Positions 27,570 through 38,251 of a DNA stretch of 64,000 bases are shown in pieces. The notes beneath the pieces were generated by a model. That model was not told the DNA's origin, did not search any database, and worked only from the letters and a program-made list of their open reading frames with translations. Within the stretch, counting starts at the first letter, position 1. Every line of letters begins with the position of its first letter. The stretch is from Psettodes erumei (lineage: Eukaryota; Chordata; Actinopteri; Pleuronectiformes; Psettodidae), in assembly GCA_016785225.1 (NCBI GenBank), contig JAFBJZ010000429.1:682001-746000 (forward strand). Direction: 5' to 3'. Position numbers and translations under genes: made by a program.

Positions 27570-28960
27570 TTTATTTATCCGGCCAGTGACGTCATTAATA
27601 CCACAGTGTAATTGTGGAAAAAAGTGTAGTTTAGTAGTATAAGAACATAATTTCCAGGGATAGCATTGCCAGACAGGTGCTCCAAAATTAAGGCTGCTGT
27701 GCAGTCTGCAGTTAATGAGGTAGAGTTGTGCATCATCAGCATAACGGTGAAAAGTGATGTTTCAATGTAACCTACAGGGAATAGAAACACAGGGAATTAA
27801 AGCGAAACTTTACCAAGCCCCTGTATTTTTCGTGTGTTGATAACTACTTCGATTAAGATGTTATGCCTGAAATTTGTGAATAAGTTATTGTAAGTTACAA
27901 TGTATTTTGAGCTTGTTCAATTAGATAACTTTCTAAAATGTCAGCGGAAAATCTTGTGTGTAAACCTACACTGTTTCTTTTGTTAAAGTATGAGAGTAGT
28001 ATGAGATCAGTTCTGGACAGTCAGCCTAAAGTCAGGTTAGTAAGTGATAGATAGATAGATAGATTTAAAAAAGATCTTCCTCTCTTCACTCCTGGCTTGT
28101 TCTTGTTGTGTGGAAATGTAATGGACTGTGGAACAGGTACCACAGGGGATCCTATTACTGAGTTTGAAAACAGCCATCATTACAAACTATGTTCAGTATT
28201 TAAAAGGAGCAGTAAGATTCTTATTCAGTCCTTTGGTTCAGTAATTTTTCCCTGTTGTTTCCACACCAGCTTTAATGAGGCTTCCAATACGAGACAAGAA
28301 ATATAAACATATTTGCCAGATGAAATCTAGTCCATCAATCTTGAAAATATCATTTCTTTTTTCCTTTTTTTTAGTGTCCAACAGAATTGCCCTCAGCAAC
28401 TCAGTGGCGTTAATCTTTCTGATGATCTTTTCCATCTTGACAAGGTTCAGCATTGACAAATAGGAATTTAAAATTGATGCTGAAGGAATGGAAAAATCAT
28501 GCAGTTGAAGAATAGGCCATCGGTGATGTGAGGTGGAAGTAGACCATGCCAGACGGACTGTTAATGATGAAAGAAACCTTACATCGCACAAGATAATACT
28601 GCTATTTTTACTGGATCAGCGATAGCAGTGGCACATTGTGTAGTTAGGCTCAATGGTACAGCATGTTCTGTAGGAGAATGTAAAACACTGCTGTTGTGCC
28701 AAGTGACAACTCCTTAACCAGCTTCTTCTTTCAGTGCTACACTTTTTCTGCAAAAATATGTCAGGCATTTCTCATACAGGGATGTGTGTTGTGAAGACTA
28801 AAATTAGACATTTAACCCACAGGAGACTTTTAAAGCTTCTTGAATTATTCTCCATATAGCTGGATTAGAGAATCCCAGGAAGAGGATTGCACAATTCAAA
28901 TCAAAGCTGTAGAGAGCAAATGTACCAGAACTGTAGTGATTTAGCTACTGATTGGATATT
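27570..28960. repeat. possible old interspersed repeat pieces
   Basis: Two pieces recall a multicopy sequence I associate with many fish genomes: 'gtgcatcatcagcataacg' near 27,730 and 'agagaatcccaggaagagg' near 28,868. They appear in the same order as in that repeat but are very diverged. The family name is not known to me and the call is tentative. Confidence 0.25.
28046..28064. repeat. (GATA)n microsatellite
   Basis: About four and a half GATA units in a row. Confidence 0.85.
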
Positions 28961-28969
28961 ACAATGTTT

Positions 28970-31900
28970 TGAGCTGTCTTGGTACCTCATCATGGCCAAT
29001 CACGAATGTAATCAGTGAAGTCTCACCAATTGTTAGGTGCTGGTGGAAAAAAAGTTGATTTGGGCAAATAAAACTGTAAAATGATATTATACACAAGCTG
29101 CAGATATTCATGAGCACACAGGGATTATGTCTGCATCTCGAGACAGAAGCAACAGGCGCAGGATGTTTCATCTGCATGTACTAACAGTATGTCCATGTGA
29201 CTGAAAACATTCAGAGGAATAATGCATGCAAGTGGACAGGAAATGAACCAACAATAATTTTGATCTAAGCATTTAAGTTATTAATGTAGATGCCAAACAT
29301 TTGTGGATTCAATCTTTTCTAATGCGGCAGTAATCAGTAACTGGAAGAAAAAAATCCACAGGTTGATTAATAATGGGAATTAAATTAAGTTGCTGCCTTG
29401 GAGGATTATAACTGAGTTGAAAGTAAAAGAAAAGTGTAACCACGGGGCCATTGTGCTTTGATAAGCATGATAATACATAGCAAATGTACAGTTAAACATT
29501 TTGCACTTGGTTGGGTTTACAGCTTTCCAAGATATTTAACATACAGACTAAAACATCAGACCCGCTGTTAAAGCAGTTAAAGTTTGTGGAAGTTTGCTTT
29601 TTATTTGTCTAAAATATGACCTTTATTGTAAAATCTAAGCCCAATTCTGGTCTTTTCTACTTCTTCATGTCTCTTCTGACAATAGCTGCTGACTAGTGGT
29701 GGCAGGTGCTTTGGCCAGCTGTTGACTGATTGCTGTGGAATTGTGACTATCTAATGATGCCCACAGCTCTAAAAGATACATGATAGAGGTTCAGGTAAAA
29801 GTTCCTAACAAGTTAATTGTTGTTCTTCTGATGCAAACCCCAACAGTGTTGATTATCTCTAACAATGTCATGGTTGGAGTTTTGCTGTCCATTTTGTCCA
29901 ATCAACACACTCGTTGAAAGCATAGTAGGCCTTTTCAGGATTTGCTATTTTTGCAAAAAGGAAAAAAAAGAAGCTCAGAGACCCTATATCCCAAAGCTTC
30001 CAAATTTAATGGATGAATTGAAATTCACTACTGGGCCTCCTAAAAATTAAACACCCAGATGGATGAACTGTGTCAAGCAATTTTAGGTTTCAGCCACCTG
30101 AACAATCAAATTTCAAAGAATTGTTTTTCTTCTAAGATCCCATACTTATTTTTAATGCTTAAAACTTACAGACTACACACATACACGCTTGTTAGTATTT
30201 GTTGTCTTTTGTGGCTCTCAGGCACGCTAACCATTTCTAAATTCATATTTCTTGCTACTACACACGTTCGTGTTTTCCATTTGGATGGGACACATAAATT
30301 AAGTTGACAGCGAGGATGCAAAAACCATCAAACATTTAATCCTGGAGCAATGATATTTGAGTTTCAAAGTGTGTCAGCATGGACTAGCCTGCTTCCATAA
30401 TGTTTTAAACATGTTCTGTGCACTGAGAAGGCTACTTCAGCCACAGAAGACAGGGGAGAAGAGTTGAGGGGGAATAGAAAGAGAGAGATTGGGTAAAATA
30501 TGTTTCTGCAATTCCTTTCATGCAGAAACTGTGAAGCTGTCTGTAGAGATGAGATCAGATCACCAATCTGGTTTTAATGTCGTGGCTGATCAGTGTATAC
30601 TAAAGCACATTAGACAAGTGTCAGGACTGACAAGCAAGGCTCAGTTAATGAAAGATATGTACTAGTTTTACAAATGCAACATTAAGCATTTACTGTAACA
30701 ATTCACCCAAGTCTCATCAATAAGTGAGCAATAGGTTGCAGCTTTACACATCTGGTCTGTGTGCGTACAGAAATCTTACTCAGTAGCCTTTATTACTCTC
30801 ATTTTAATTCAGCATTTTCATATAGTTGGTTGAAAACTCTGCACAAATTTATATTGATGTCTAGCACTCTACAGCTGCACGTTCTTGGCAGCTGCTCAAT
30901 TAGTAATGGGGAGTCAACATGCACACCGCCTCAAATGGAGCTACAATTCAAGGTTACAAAGATTTACACCCATCACAAATTCAGCTGGCCCAGTGGAAGA
31001 TATAGAGAACTGAACTCATAACTACATACTCATTTCCATAACAGTGAGTCGATGAGTCATCAGTTAATTTACTGCCTGACCCTGGGGTTAAATCAGATTA
31101 GAGGTAGTGAAGTAAACATCACAATGGCTGCAGAGTGGCTGCAATGAATCCATTTTCTTTGGCTGATATGACCTGTGTATGTCTAGCTGTGCTTTTGCCT
31201 CAGAACAAATACCAGGTTAAGTTTTTATTCTAGTTTAGAATGAATACAGTTTTTAATGTTATCAAACACAGTCGGTGTCACTTCTCAGTATCAAATATTA
31301 AATTACATTAAATATTATTATAGTTTAGATGTTCTGATCAGACTAGTCTCAGAGACCAACAACTTCATTTGTACCATCTGTTTTGGGAAACTGGGTAGTC
31401 TTACATGTGTATTGTCATAGTAGATTGTGTCTTCATCAGTAATTGTAAACCCAGAAGTTCAGTTTTGTCTATATCATTATGAGGATGGCCAACATTTCTG
31501 CTGCACTGTTCAGAGTGTGAGAGGTCTGGCAGAAGAGAGGGCTTAGAGACCTCAGTGACATGTGATGTTGTTCATCCTTTACACTAATGATGTTGACTGC
31601 CTAAGCTCTCTCTCTTGACTATGGCAGGAATCTTACAATAATCTTTCATCCTCTTAAGAGAGGAAAAACTTTGCCCCAGAGAGTTCCTAAGATAGATCAC
31701 CATTCATACCGTGTAAGATTATGCACCACGACTTTGCAAAGGAGAAACACAGAAAGATTTTGAGGCAAGTTGTCAAAAAGATGAGAGAAGGAAATAAAGT
31801 AACTAAAGTCCTTAGTTCACCTTTCATATGATATAAGTTGACTCCCCTCAGCCCAAGAGAAAAAATAATACATTGAATAAAATGCAGAGGTGATGGAAAA

Positions 31901-32980
31901 CTAATCTTTCCAGCAAAATGCTGAATATTTGATCTTTTTGTCATATTTTAAGGTATTTAACTCCAATTTGTGTCACACCAGAGTCTCTGCAAGGCTACAG
32001 TAGTAAGAGCATATTTCTCTGTGGTAAGGGTGAGTACGTTGCACCATTATAAGCCCCTCTTTTCTGACTGCTGACAGGACGGTTGATCACATGCACTGTT
32101 CTCAGCATCAGCTGAGAGTGTTAGCTGCTCATTAGACATTCTAGAGACCTGTTAAGAAACTACTGTGTCCTTGAGAATATATGGGTAGCACTGAACATGG
32201 TTAGTTTTGATTGGCTAATCCAAAATACATGTCAGAGTTCTGACTTTTATAAAAAAAAAAAAAAAAACATTTGTACTACCACTTGAAGTGGAAGTACTTT
32301 TAGTCAACTGTTCTCTGCTTCTTTTCTAGTTTTCAAATACTCTTAGTCTCAACACATAGTGTTTAAGTTTTACAGTTGACTCAGTATGGATTTTTTATTC
32401 AAGTTGAGATACTCCACAATCTTTCCACGTACCACCCAGCAGCTGTAGAAGTTCCCCATGAGATAAAAGTAGCTCCAGTAGGTAATCACTGCCATAAATC
32501 TATTTGCAGTTTTTCATTTTTTTCATTCTTCAATTTTCCATAGTCAAGAGTTACGTTTGAGCAACCCACATTGATAAGACTTGATCAAAGTGCATAGGAA
32601 AAATGGAAATAGTCTGTGTAACAAGTCCTCCAATTTAAGATTATCTGGGTTGCTTGTCCCAACCCTCAGACACAATCGATGGGAATGTACCAACAGCAGG
32701 TGTACCTGATTTTCATGGTATCACTAATAATCACAAGGTTAAAGTTGTGTTTTGGCCATGGTGTGGGTGAAACCAAGTACTTTCTTTAAGGTGAGAGAAC
32801 CTTGTTCATCATGGTTACAATACTAAGGCAGAGGAACATTATGGATAAAAGAAAAATACACACAGGAAATGAACCACAGTTTACTGCGTGAAAGTCCTGT
32901 GTTTTGTCAGCCTCATCTGTCCACACCAACATCCTCTTAATATGTGCAATGGGTTTACTCTGGCACATGAAACCCAATAG
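28970..32980. other. intergenic DNA without recognisable genes
   Basis: Only short AT-driven open frames are present. A 17-base poly(A) run lies at 32,251-32,267. Part of 32,390-32,988 would be 3' UTR if the minus-strand candidate gene is real; a TTTATT (minus AATAAA) lies near 32,390. Confidence 0.45.
32251..32267. repeat. poly(A) tract
   Basis: An uninterrupted run of about 17 A following 'cttttat'. No retroposed gene is recognisable upstream. Confidence 0.8.
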
Positions 32981-32988
32981 CTTTCTGA

Positions 32989-35900
32989 TTAGGAATCACT
33001 ATCATTGAATTGGATGTCCAATACCATATTTTCATTTTCACTATTGCTTCCAGCTACTGCTTCAAAGCCCACATCCTTATCTTCAACCTGTGCTTGAATG
33101 GTGTTTAGCTTGCTGCACAGCTGTTCACCTACATACACAGGGAGAACAGAAGAGGAAGCTAATGAAAGCTACTAACATTAACTTCTTCTTCCTCTTGTCC
33201 ACGTGGGCGTACTCTCGGCACCGTGTGTTTGATCATATCTCATAATTGTAATGCTGTTTGCCAGCTGACCCTCAAAACCTGGGCCATCAGCACTAAGCAC
33301 GTGAGTACATTTTGAATTGCATGCCCGTAATTCAAAAAGAATTACCAAATAGCCCACTGATAAGGCAACACATACATTAACTGAGTCACAGCAAGTTTCA
33401 AGGACATTTAAGTAGATTTTTCTGCTGTATGGGACTGAATAAAAACAGGTGGTTGCCTTGTCAACAGCAGAGAGAGAGCGAAATCTCCTTTCAGCATAGT
33501 ATGCTTTGAAAAATGTTAGGCAATAATTTTAAGAATGTGTGTTTTGTCAGGATAGTACATACTAACGCGATGGCATGGGCATCATAGAAAAGCATAAGAT
33601 TTACTCCCCCATAGCCTCACAAGCATCAACAATCGAACTGTATGTTTCAGGCTTAGTTTTAACAGAGTGCATATGAAATCATTTAAATTCCAAATAAAAA
33701 TGACCATTGTTTAGATTTTAAAATAAAAGATGGTGATGTATAATTCAGCATTACATTTCTTTATATTCGTTCCCTCAATGATATCTGGAACACTCCTCAA
33801 ACTCCAATTTGGACTTTGAATACTTCAATCCTATCTTTTGGTGATTCAGACTTGGATGTCACTCAACTGCAGCAGGGTGCATACAAAAACAAAAATCACA
33901 CACAGTGACAGAATAGAGCTAACTCGCTTTAATTCACTCTCCCGCTGTCCAGAGTGTAACAAACACTCAAGCAGTGCGTGCTTCGTTTTTCAGTTGTAGA
34001 AAAGTGGAGCAGTTCATTAGCCCTATCTCTGTTAAATTTGCCCACCATGAAACGGCATAGGGAAATCAAGCCTGGAATCAGATTCGGGCTTGGCAGGATT
34101 TGGTTGTTCATTAATTACATTTTGTAATGAGTATTTCCATTGAACATGATAATTACACTGGTGGGATAATAACTCTTTATTTAATGGCAACACAAAAAAT
34201 ATCCATCCCAGGACTTTCCTAATGTCATCGGATCTAACATTTAATCAAGCTTTCAGGGTTTTGAAAACAAGTTTTCCTTCTCCTTGAAACATAGATGCCC
34301 AGGGAATATCTATTAGGACCCTTAATTGATTGCAAACTCACGCTCTGAGTCACATCTCAATCTTTCCAGCTTTCTCTAGCTGTGCTCTCTTCCACCCTGG
34401 CTCATTGCCGGGTACAACAGGTCATAACATGCATGACAATGGCTAGTTTCTTGGAGGGTGAAGAGCCCTAATTTAATCATTAGACCAAGAGGGTTCGAAA
34501 ATAAGACCAATGGTTTCACATGGGCACACGCGAAACAAGGAGTTGTGGGTGCAAGCATGTCTTGAGGAAAGATAAACCAATGTGGACCTTTTTTACTGCT
34601 ACGCCAAAATAGAAAGATTCCTATCAGAAGAGAACCATAAGGAAGTGTCTGGTTGAGTTGGGAAATAAACAGATTAAATAATTAATACATAAAATTGAGA
34701 CAGACGTAAAGGACGCTCAGTCATGCAGACAGGAAATGTCAGGGATTTAATAGAACTGTGCTGCTGCAAAATGTATCATGCTCTTTCATTTTCAGCCTGG
34801 TTGGGGGGGATTTCAGTGGCATAATGAACTTGGAGTTTCTCATACTCTGTCACAGTTGTGTTGATGTTGCAGTCAATAGAGTCAGTGAAGTTTGTTATTT
34901 CCAGAAGCCTGCAATCTCATTCTTTTATTTAAGTGTAAGTGGGGGGAAAAAAAGACACACGTTGGGTTGTGCAACTTATGATAGTCTGATGTATCTTCTC
35001 AAAGTGTTGTAAACATTTGAAATTGTAAAGAATCTTACTGAAATATTAATAGAATAAAAACCCATCTTATTTTTATTAAATTTTGCCACAATAACAAACA
35101 ATACAACTGCAGGTTTACACATGCTGTTGATGCTGGATTCTCTATATAAAGCACATAAGTTCATTTTTAATATTTACTATTTCCAAGTTGAAGTCCTTGG
35201 CCTGAAAATGCTTATTTTATCTTAATCCTTTTCAGGGTCATGGGGCTGTCAACCTACCCCAGGATACAATATGATAGGCAGAAGATTGGCAGACATTGTG
35301 CACTGAATGTCTGGACTGATACCCACATGAGCAATTCACAAATTCCAACCCAACTGACTTCTAAGTTTTGAAATCATAGGTGGAAAATATAGCACAGGAC
35401 AACATGGAGTCTCTATACTGTTCACCTGCTGCAGATAAGTTAAGTTAAAATTCCGTCTAATCTGCTCTAATCAACGTGATTTAACTCATGCATTGCAGCA
35501 CGGAGGGGTATCACAATTGTCACTTTTTCCACTAGGCCTGCTAACAAGAACAGTCTTTTGACTGCAGGAAGTTTTCATCTGTGATATATCAAACATAGTC
35601 TGCCTCTTAGCCAGTCTTAAAGATTGAAAAGAATTTGTTCCTGTGTTTTCACATTTTGAAGCAAGGTCAGAAGAACTTGAAAACAAGTTCCAAACAAGGG
35701 GATGGTACAAAGAATTGATGGTGTTTAGAACAAAGCCCAAGAGAGGTCTTGAGAATAACTAATGGAGCCAGTGACAAAGTGTAATAAAAATCATTCATGT
35801 GTATTTAGTTGTAGTTGTCACATTTTGTCAGGCCAAATCAGATCCATAATACTGAAACACTGGCATTTTGCCTTCTGATGAAAGCAGGGAAGGAATATTT

Positions 35901-36005
35901 TCAACACCATCCTTGCTTTGCATACAAACAAAACCTTAAAGGGCTTTTGAGACTTACCAGAATTGCAATGATTTGGTCCATAAAAGCCCAGTGAAATGAT
36001 ATTTG
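32989..36005 (-). CDS. candidate unidentified gene, three 3' exons, minus strand
   Basis: On the minus strand three segments have splice-like borders: 36,005-35,958 (48 bp, T/C-rich acceptor tract, donor GTAAGT), 35,675-35,524 (152 bp, acceptor TTTTCAAG, weak donor GTGACA) and 33,128-32,989 (140 bp, strong C/T tract, acceptor TGTATGTAG, stop TAA). Phases 2 and 1 at the two junctions fit, giving one frame of about 113 residues. The middle piece includes RLAKRQTMFDISQMKTS. The last reads EQLCSKLNTIQAQVEDKDVG and ends with an acidic Asn/Asp/Ser-rich tail. It looks like a small charged, partly coiled-coil protein. I do not recognise it. Phase agreement alone has a sizeable chance probability, and the donors are uneven. 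Two more compatible segments upstream (36,625-36,585 and an ATG exon at 37,499-37,446) would make it head to head with cep55. Confidence 0.28.
35210..35440 (-). repeat. relic of a teleost interspersed repeat ('tccttttcagggtcatggggctg' type)
   Basis: The run starts with 'cttttcagggtcatgggg' and continues with 'ccccaggatacaat' and 'acatggagtctc'. This follows the order of a very common fish repeat in which a 'cttatcc...gggtcatgggg' block precedes 'catgcaaactcc'. The copy is strongly diverged, and its strand and borders are approximate. Confidence 0.5.
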
Positions 36006-36114
36006 CTACATAAAAGAATTGAAGAACATTCAGGACTGGTATTTGGTTGGAAATGCATTACTTGTGCCACTTGTGGTGTTATTTATATGCTTGAATGCCC
36101 CTGTGGCTGAATGT

Positions 36115-36142
36115 AGTGTGTGTGTCTGTGTGTGTGTGTTTG
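36115..36142. repeat. imperfect (GT)n microsatellite
   Basis: A GT run broken by one CT and one TT step, about 13 units in all. Confidence 0.8.
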
Positions 36143-37439
36143 TAGAAGGGGAAACAAGGCCACAAGTAAAAATTTGGATCCCAGAGCAGAAAGCCCAACT
36201 TCACTCGTAGTGGTACATTTTCTGGAACAAAAACACATACATTTTCCAGACAGGAAGTAAATTCCCAAATGTGAGGCAGCAATCTGGGTTTACTGCTTTT
36301 GTAGGTTAGATGAATCATTGTCCTCACATTATCAATTGAATTTTGACTGTGACCAGTATGCATATGTCAGTTTGATGCCATAAGGTTCAAGAATTCAACC
36401 GAGATGATGAAGACTTCTACTTTGCCTTACATTTATAAGAGTCATTTAGAATGTCTATGAAGCAGATTAAGGAAAAATGTAACATGTAAAAGATTGCAGT
36501 AAAGAGGTGACAAATGTAAGTGAAAAGTCTGGTTGCAGCATTGTAATGACTGTAAAAGGCCTTAAACTTGTAGCCCTGTTTGACCTAATGAAGCCATAAG
36601 CTGAAACTGCTGCTTGAATCAAGTTCTATAATAGGGTTTGGGTCACTTTCATAGTATAAAAATGGTTTTTAGAAATTGAAAAACATGGTGGATCATGCTG
36701 TTACAGACTGAAATACCATACTGCACAGTAAAGCACCTGGCTTACTAATTACAATGCCTCGGTAAAACAATAAAACCATTTATGAAGCCATCAAGGGCAT
36801 TTCCTCAGTTCATTTACAGGATTGTGTCTGTACAGCATCCTTGACAAAGAATTATTTTGGAGGGAATGGCCCATATCTTAGCAACCATAAGAAACAATGA
36901 AATTCCCAGCCTAAACTCCAAAATATATCATAATTATCTCACCAAATTAAAGGGGGGAGAGGACACCCCCAGTCTCACTGCTGCCTCCTGCTGTCTTCCC
37001 CTCTGCCTTTGCTTTTGCTTTTTTACACCCTACACACTGGGAGGAAAACCTATGATTAATGTAGGCTGCTCACACATGTAAAGCTCTCCGTTGGTAGTTT
37101 ATTGACCATGCTTGGTGTAAACTTCCACACTATTAAAACAAAGGTAATACAAATTTGTGATCAGTCAGTTGCTTAAAAATTGTGAAGTCTCCTCGGGTCA
37201 AAGTTGCACGTAATGGTAATGTGAGGTTCAGTCATAAATATTTCAAATGGGTGCAAAGTAGCAAATTTCCTGTTGCACTCCCTGCTGCAGTCTGCTAATA
37301 GGCCACTGTGTTTGCTGTTATCAAATACCACACAGGAAATACACTTGCACTAAAGCTGTTTCCTGGCAGAGCAGATTCAACTAAATGGTCTTTCAGCATA
37401 ATGTGTCTGTAAAGGTTGCACAGGAAAGACTACAGATTC

Positions 37440-37800
37440 ACATACAGGACAAACCGGTCTGAGTGGACCGGCCAGCTCCGCTCCGTATGTTCGCTTCATC
37501 TAAAACAGGGGGCACCCGGGCGGGCGTAACATATTAATCAGTCGTTTAAGATCAGAAAAGCTGGGGGCATCTTCCAAACTGATTTAATTATAAAGCTATA
37601 TAATATAAAGAATAATGTTTGAAAGCATGCCATTTTAGATTACAAATGCTGAAAACTTTAGAAATTCTATGAACTGCACCGCCTAAGATGTCGTATTTTG
37701 AGACACGCTGCACAAAACAACACACACACCCCGCCGTACGCTGCGGACGTGACGTCGACGCGCTGCAATTCAAACTTCAGGAAACGAAAGCGTCTGGTTC
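37440..37800. promoter_or_regulatory. CpG-rich cep55 promoter region with CRE-like and CHR-like sites
   Basis: CpG content rises in two patches (37,450-37,525 and 37,735-37,800) within otherwise AT-rich DNA. The second patch holds TGACGTCG (37,750-37,757) and TTCAAA (37,769-37,774). The latter is the reverse of TTTGAA, the CHR core through which the DREAM and B-MYB-FOXM1 complexes time G2/M genes. CEP55 is a known G2/M gene, so the placement is sensible. No TATA box is seen. The transcription start is inferred at about 37,775-37,800. Confidence 0.5.
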
Positions 37801-37855
37801 GTAAACGGTCTCGTTACAGATTGTTTTCAGAGGATAGCTTCATTTCGCCTTTTCT
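37775..37855 (+). other. cep55: probable non-coding first exon of cep55
   Basis: Between the CpG patch and 37,856 lies a short segment ending in a good donor (TTTTCT then GTGAGT). The ATG exon begins after an acceptor at about 38,235 (C/T-rich tract, CCCCCAG). A 5' UTR intron is therefore likely. The exact first base is unknown. Confidence 0.4.
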
Positions 37856-38251
37856 GTGAGTCTCAAATATATTTCTGTTTATCGGTGCCCGTGATCTTTG
37901 TTTTCATGATAAATTGGACAAATGGCAATTTTGATATGATTCAGTTTGATTTGATTTAGTTTATGCCAGTCAGCAATTATAGACAGGTGCGGAGAATTTC
38001 CTCGAGTAACGTTAGTCAGCAGTCGAGTTTTATTGCTGAATTATCTGTTTATATACCAATATATCAGCGGGGGTGAATCCATGTTAGTGTCTATGTCATA
38101 TTCGATACCCCTTTTTGTTTCTAACACTGCTGTTTCCGAGCAAAAGGTTTATCTAGGGCTTCTTCATTTGGAATATTTTTTATTTTTTTTTTAAACCCTA
38201 AACAACACTCTTGTCCAACTGCTCGTCTCCCCCAGACTCTCCCAGACAGCC

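Noticed and set aside
33180..33304. Plus-strand segment ending AAGCAC|GTGAGT
   Set aside because: The donor is good but no frame-compatible neighbour exon was found on the plus strand. Probably chance.
33787..33882. Plus-strand open segment reading WNTPQTPIWTLNTSILSFGD and onward, ending near a GTGCAT
   Set aside because: It is protein-like but has no good acceptor, a weak donor and no compatible plus-strand partner exon. It lies between segments of the minus-strand candidate.
34490..34500. 'GGGTTCGAAAA' resembling a tRNA T-arm
   Set aside because: No cloverleaf, A box or acceptor stem can be built around it.
36079..36363. Minus-strand 94-codon open frame
   Set aside because: Part of it is the translated GT microsatellite (His-Thr repeats), and the rest has no coding features or splice context.
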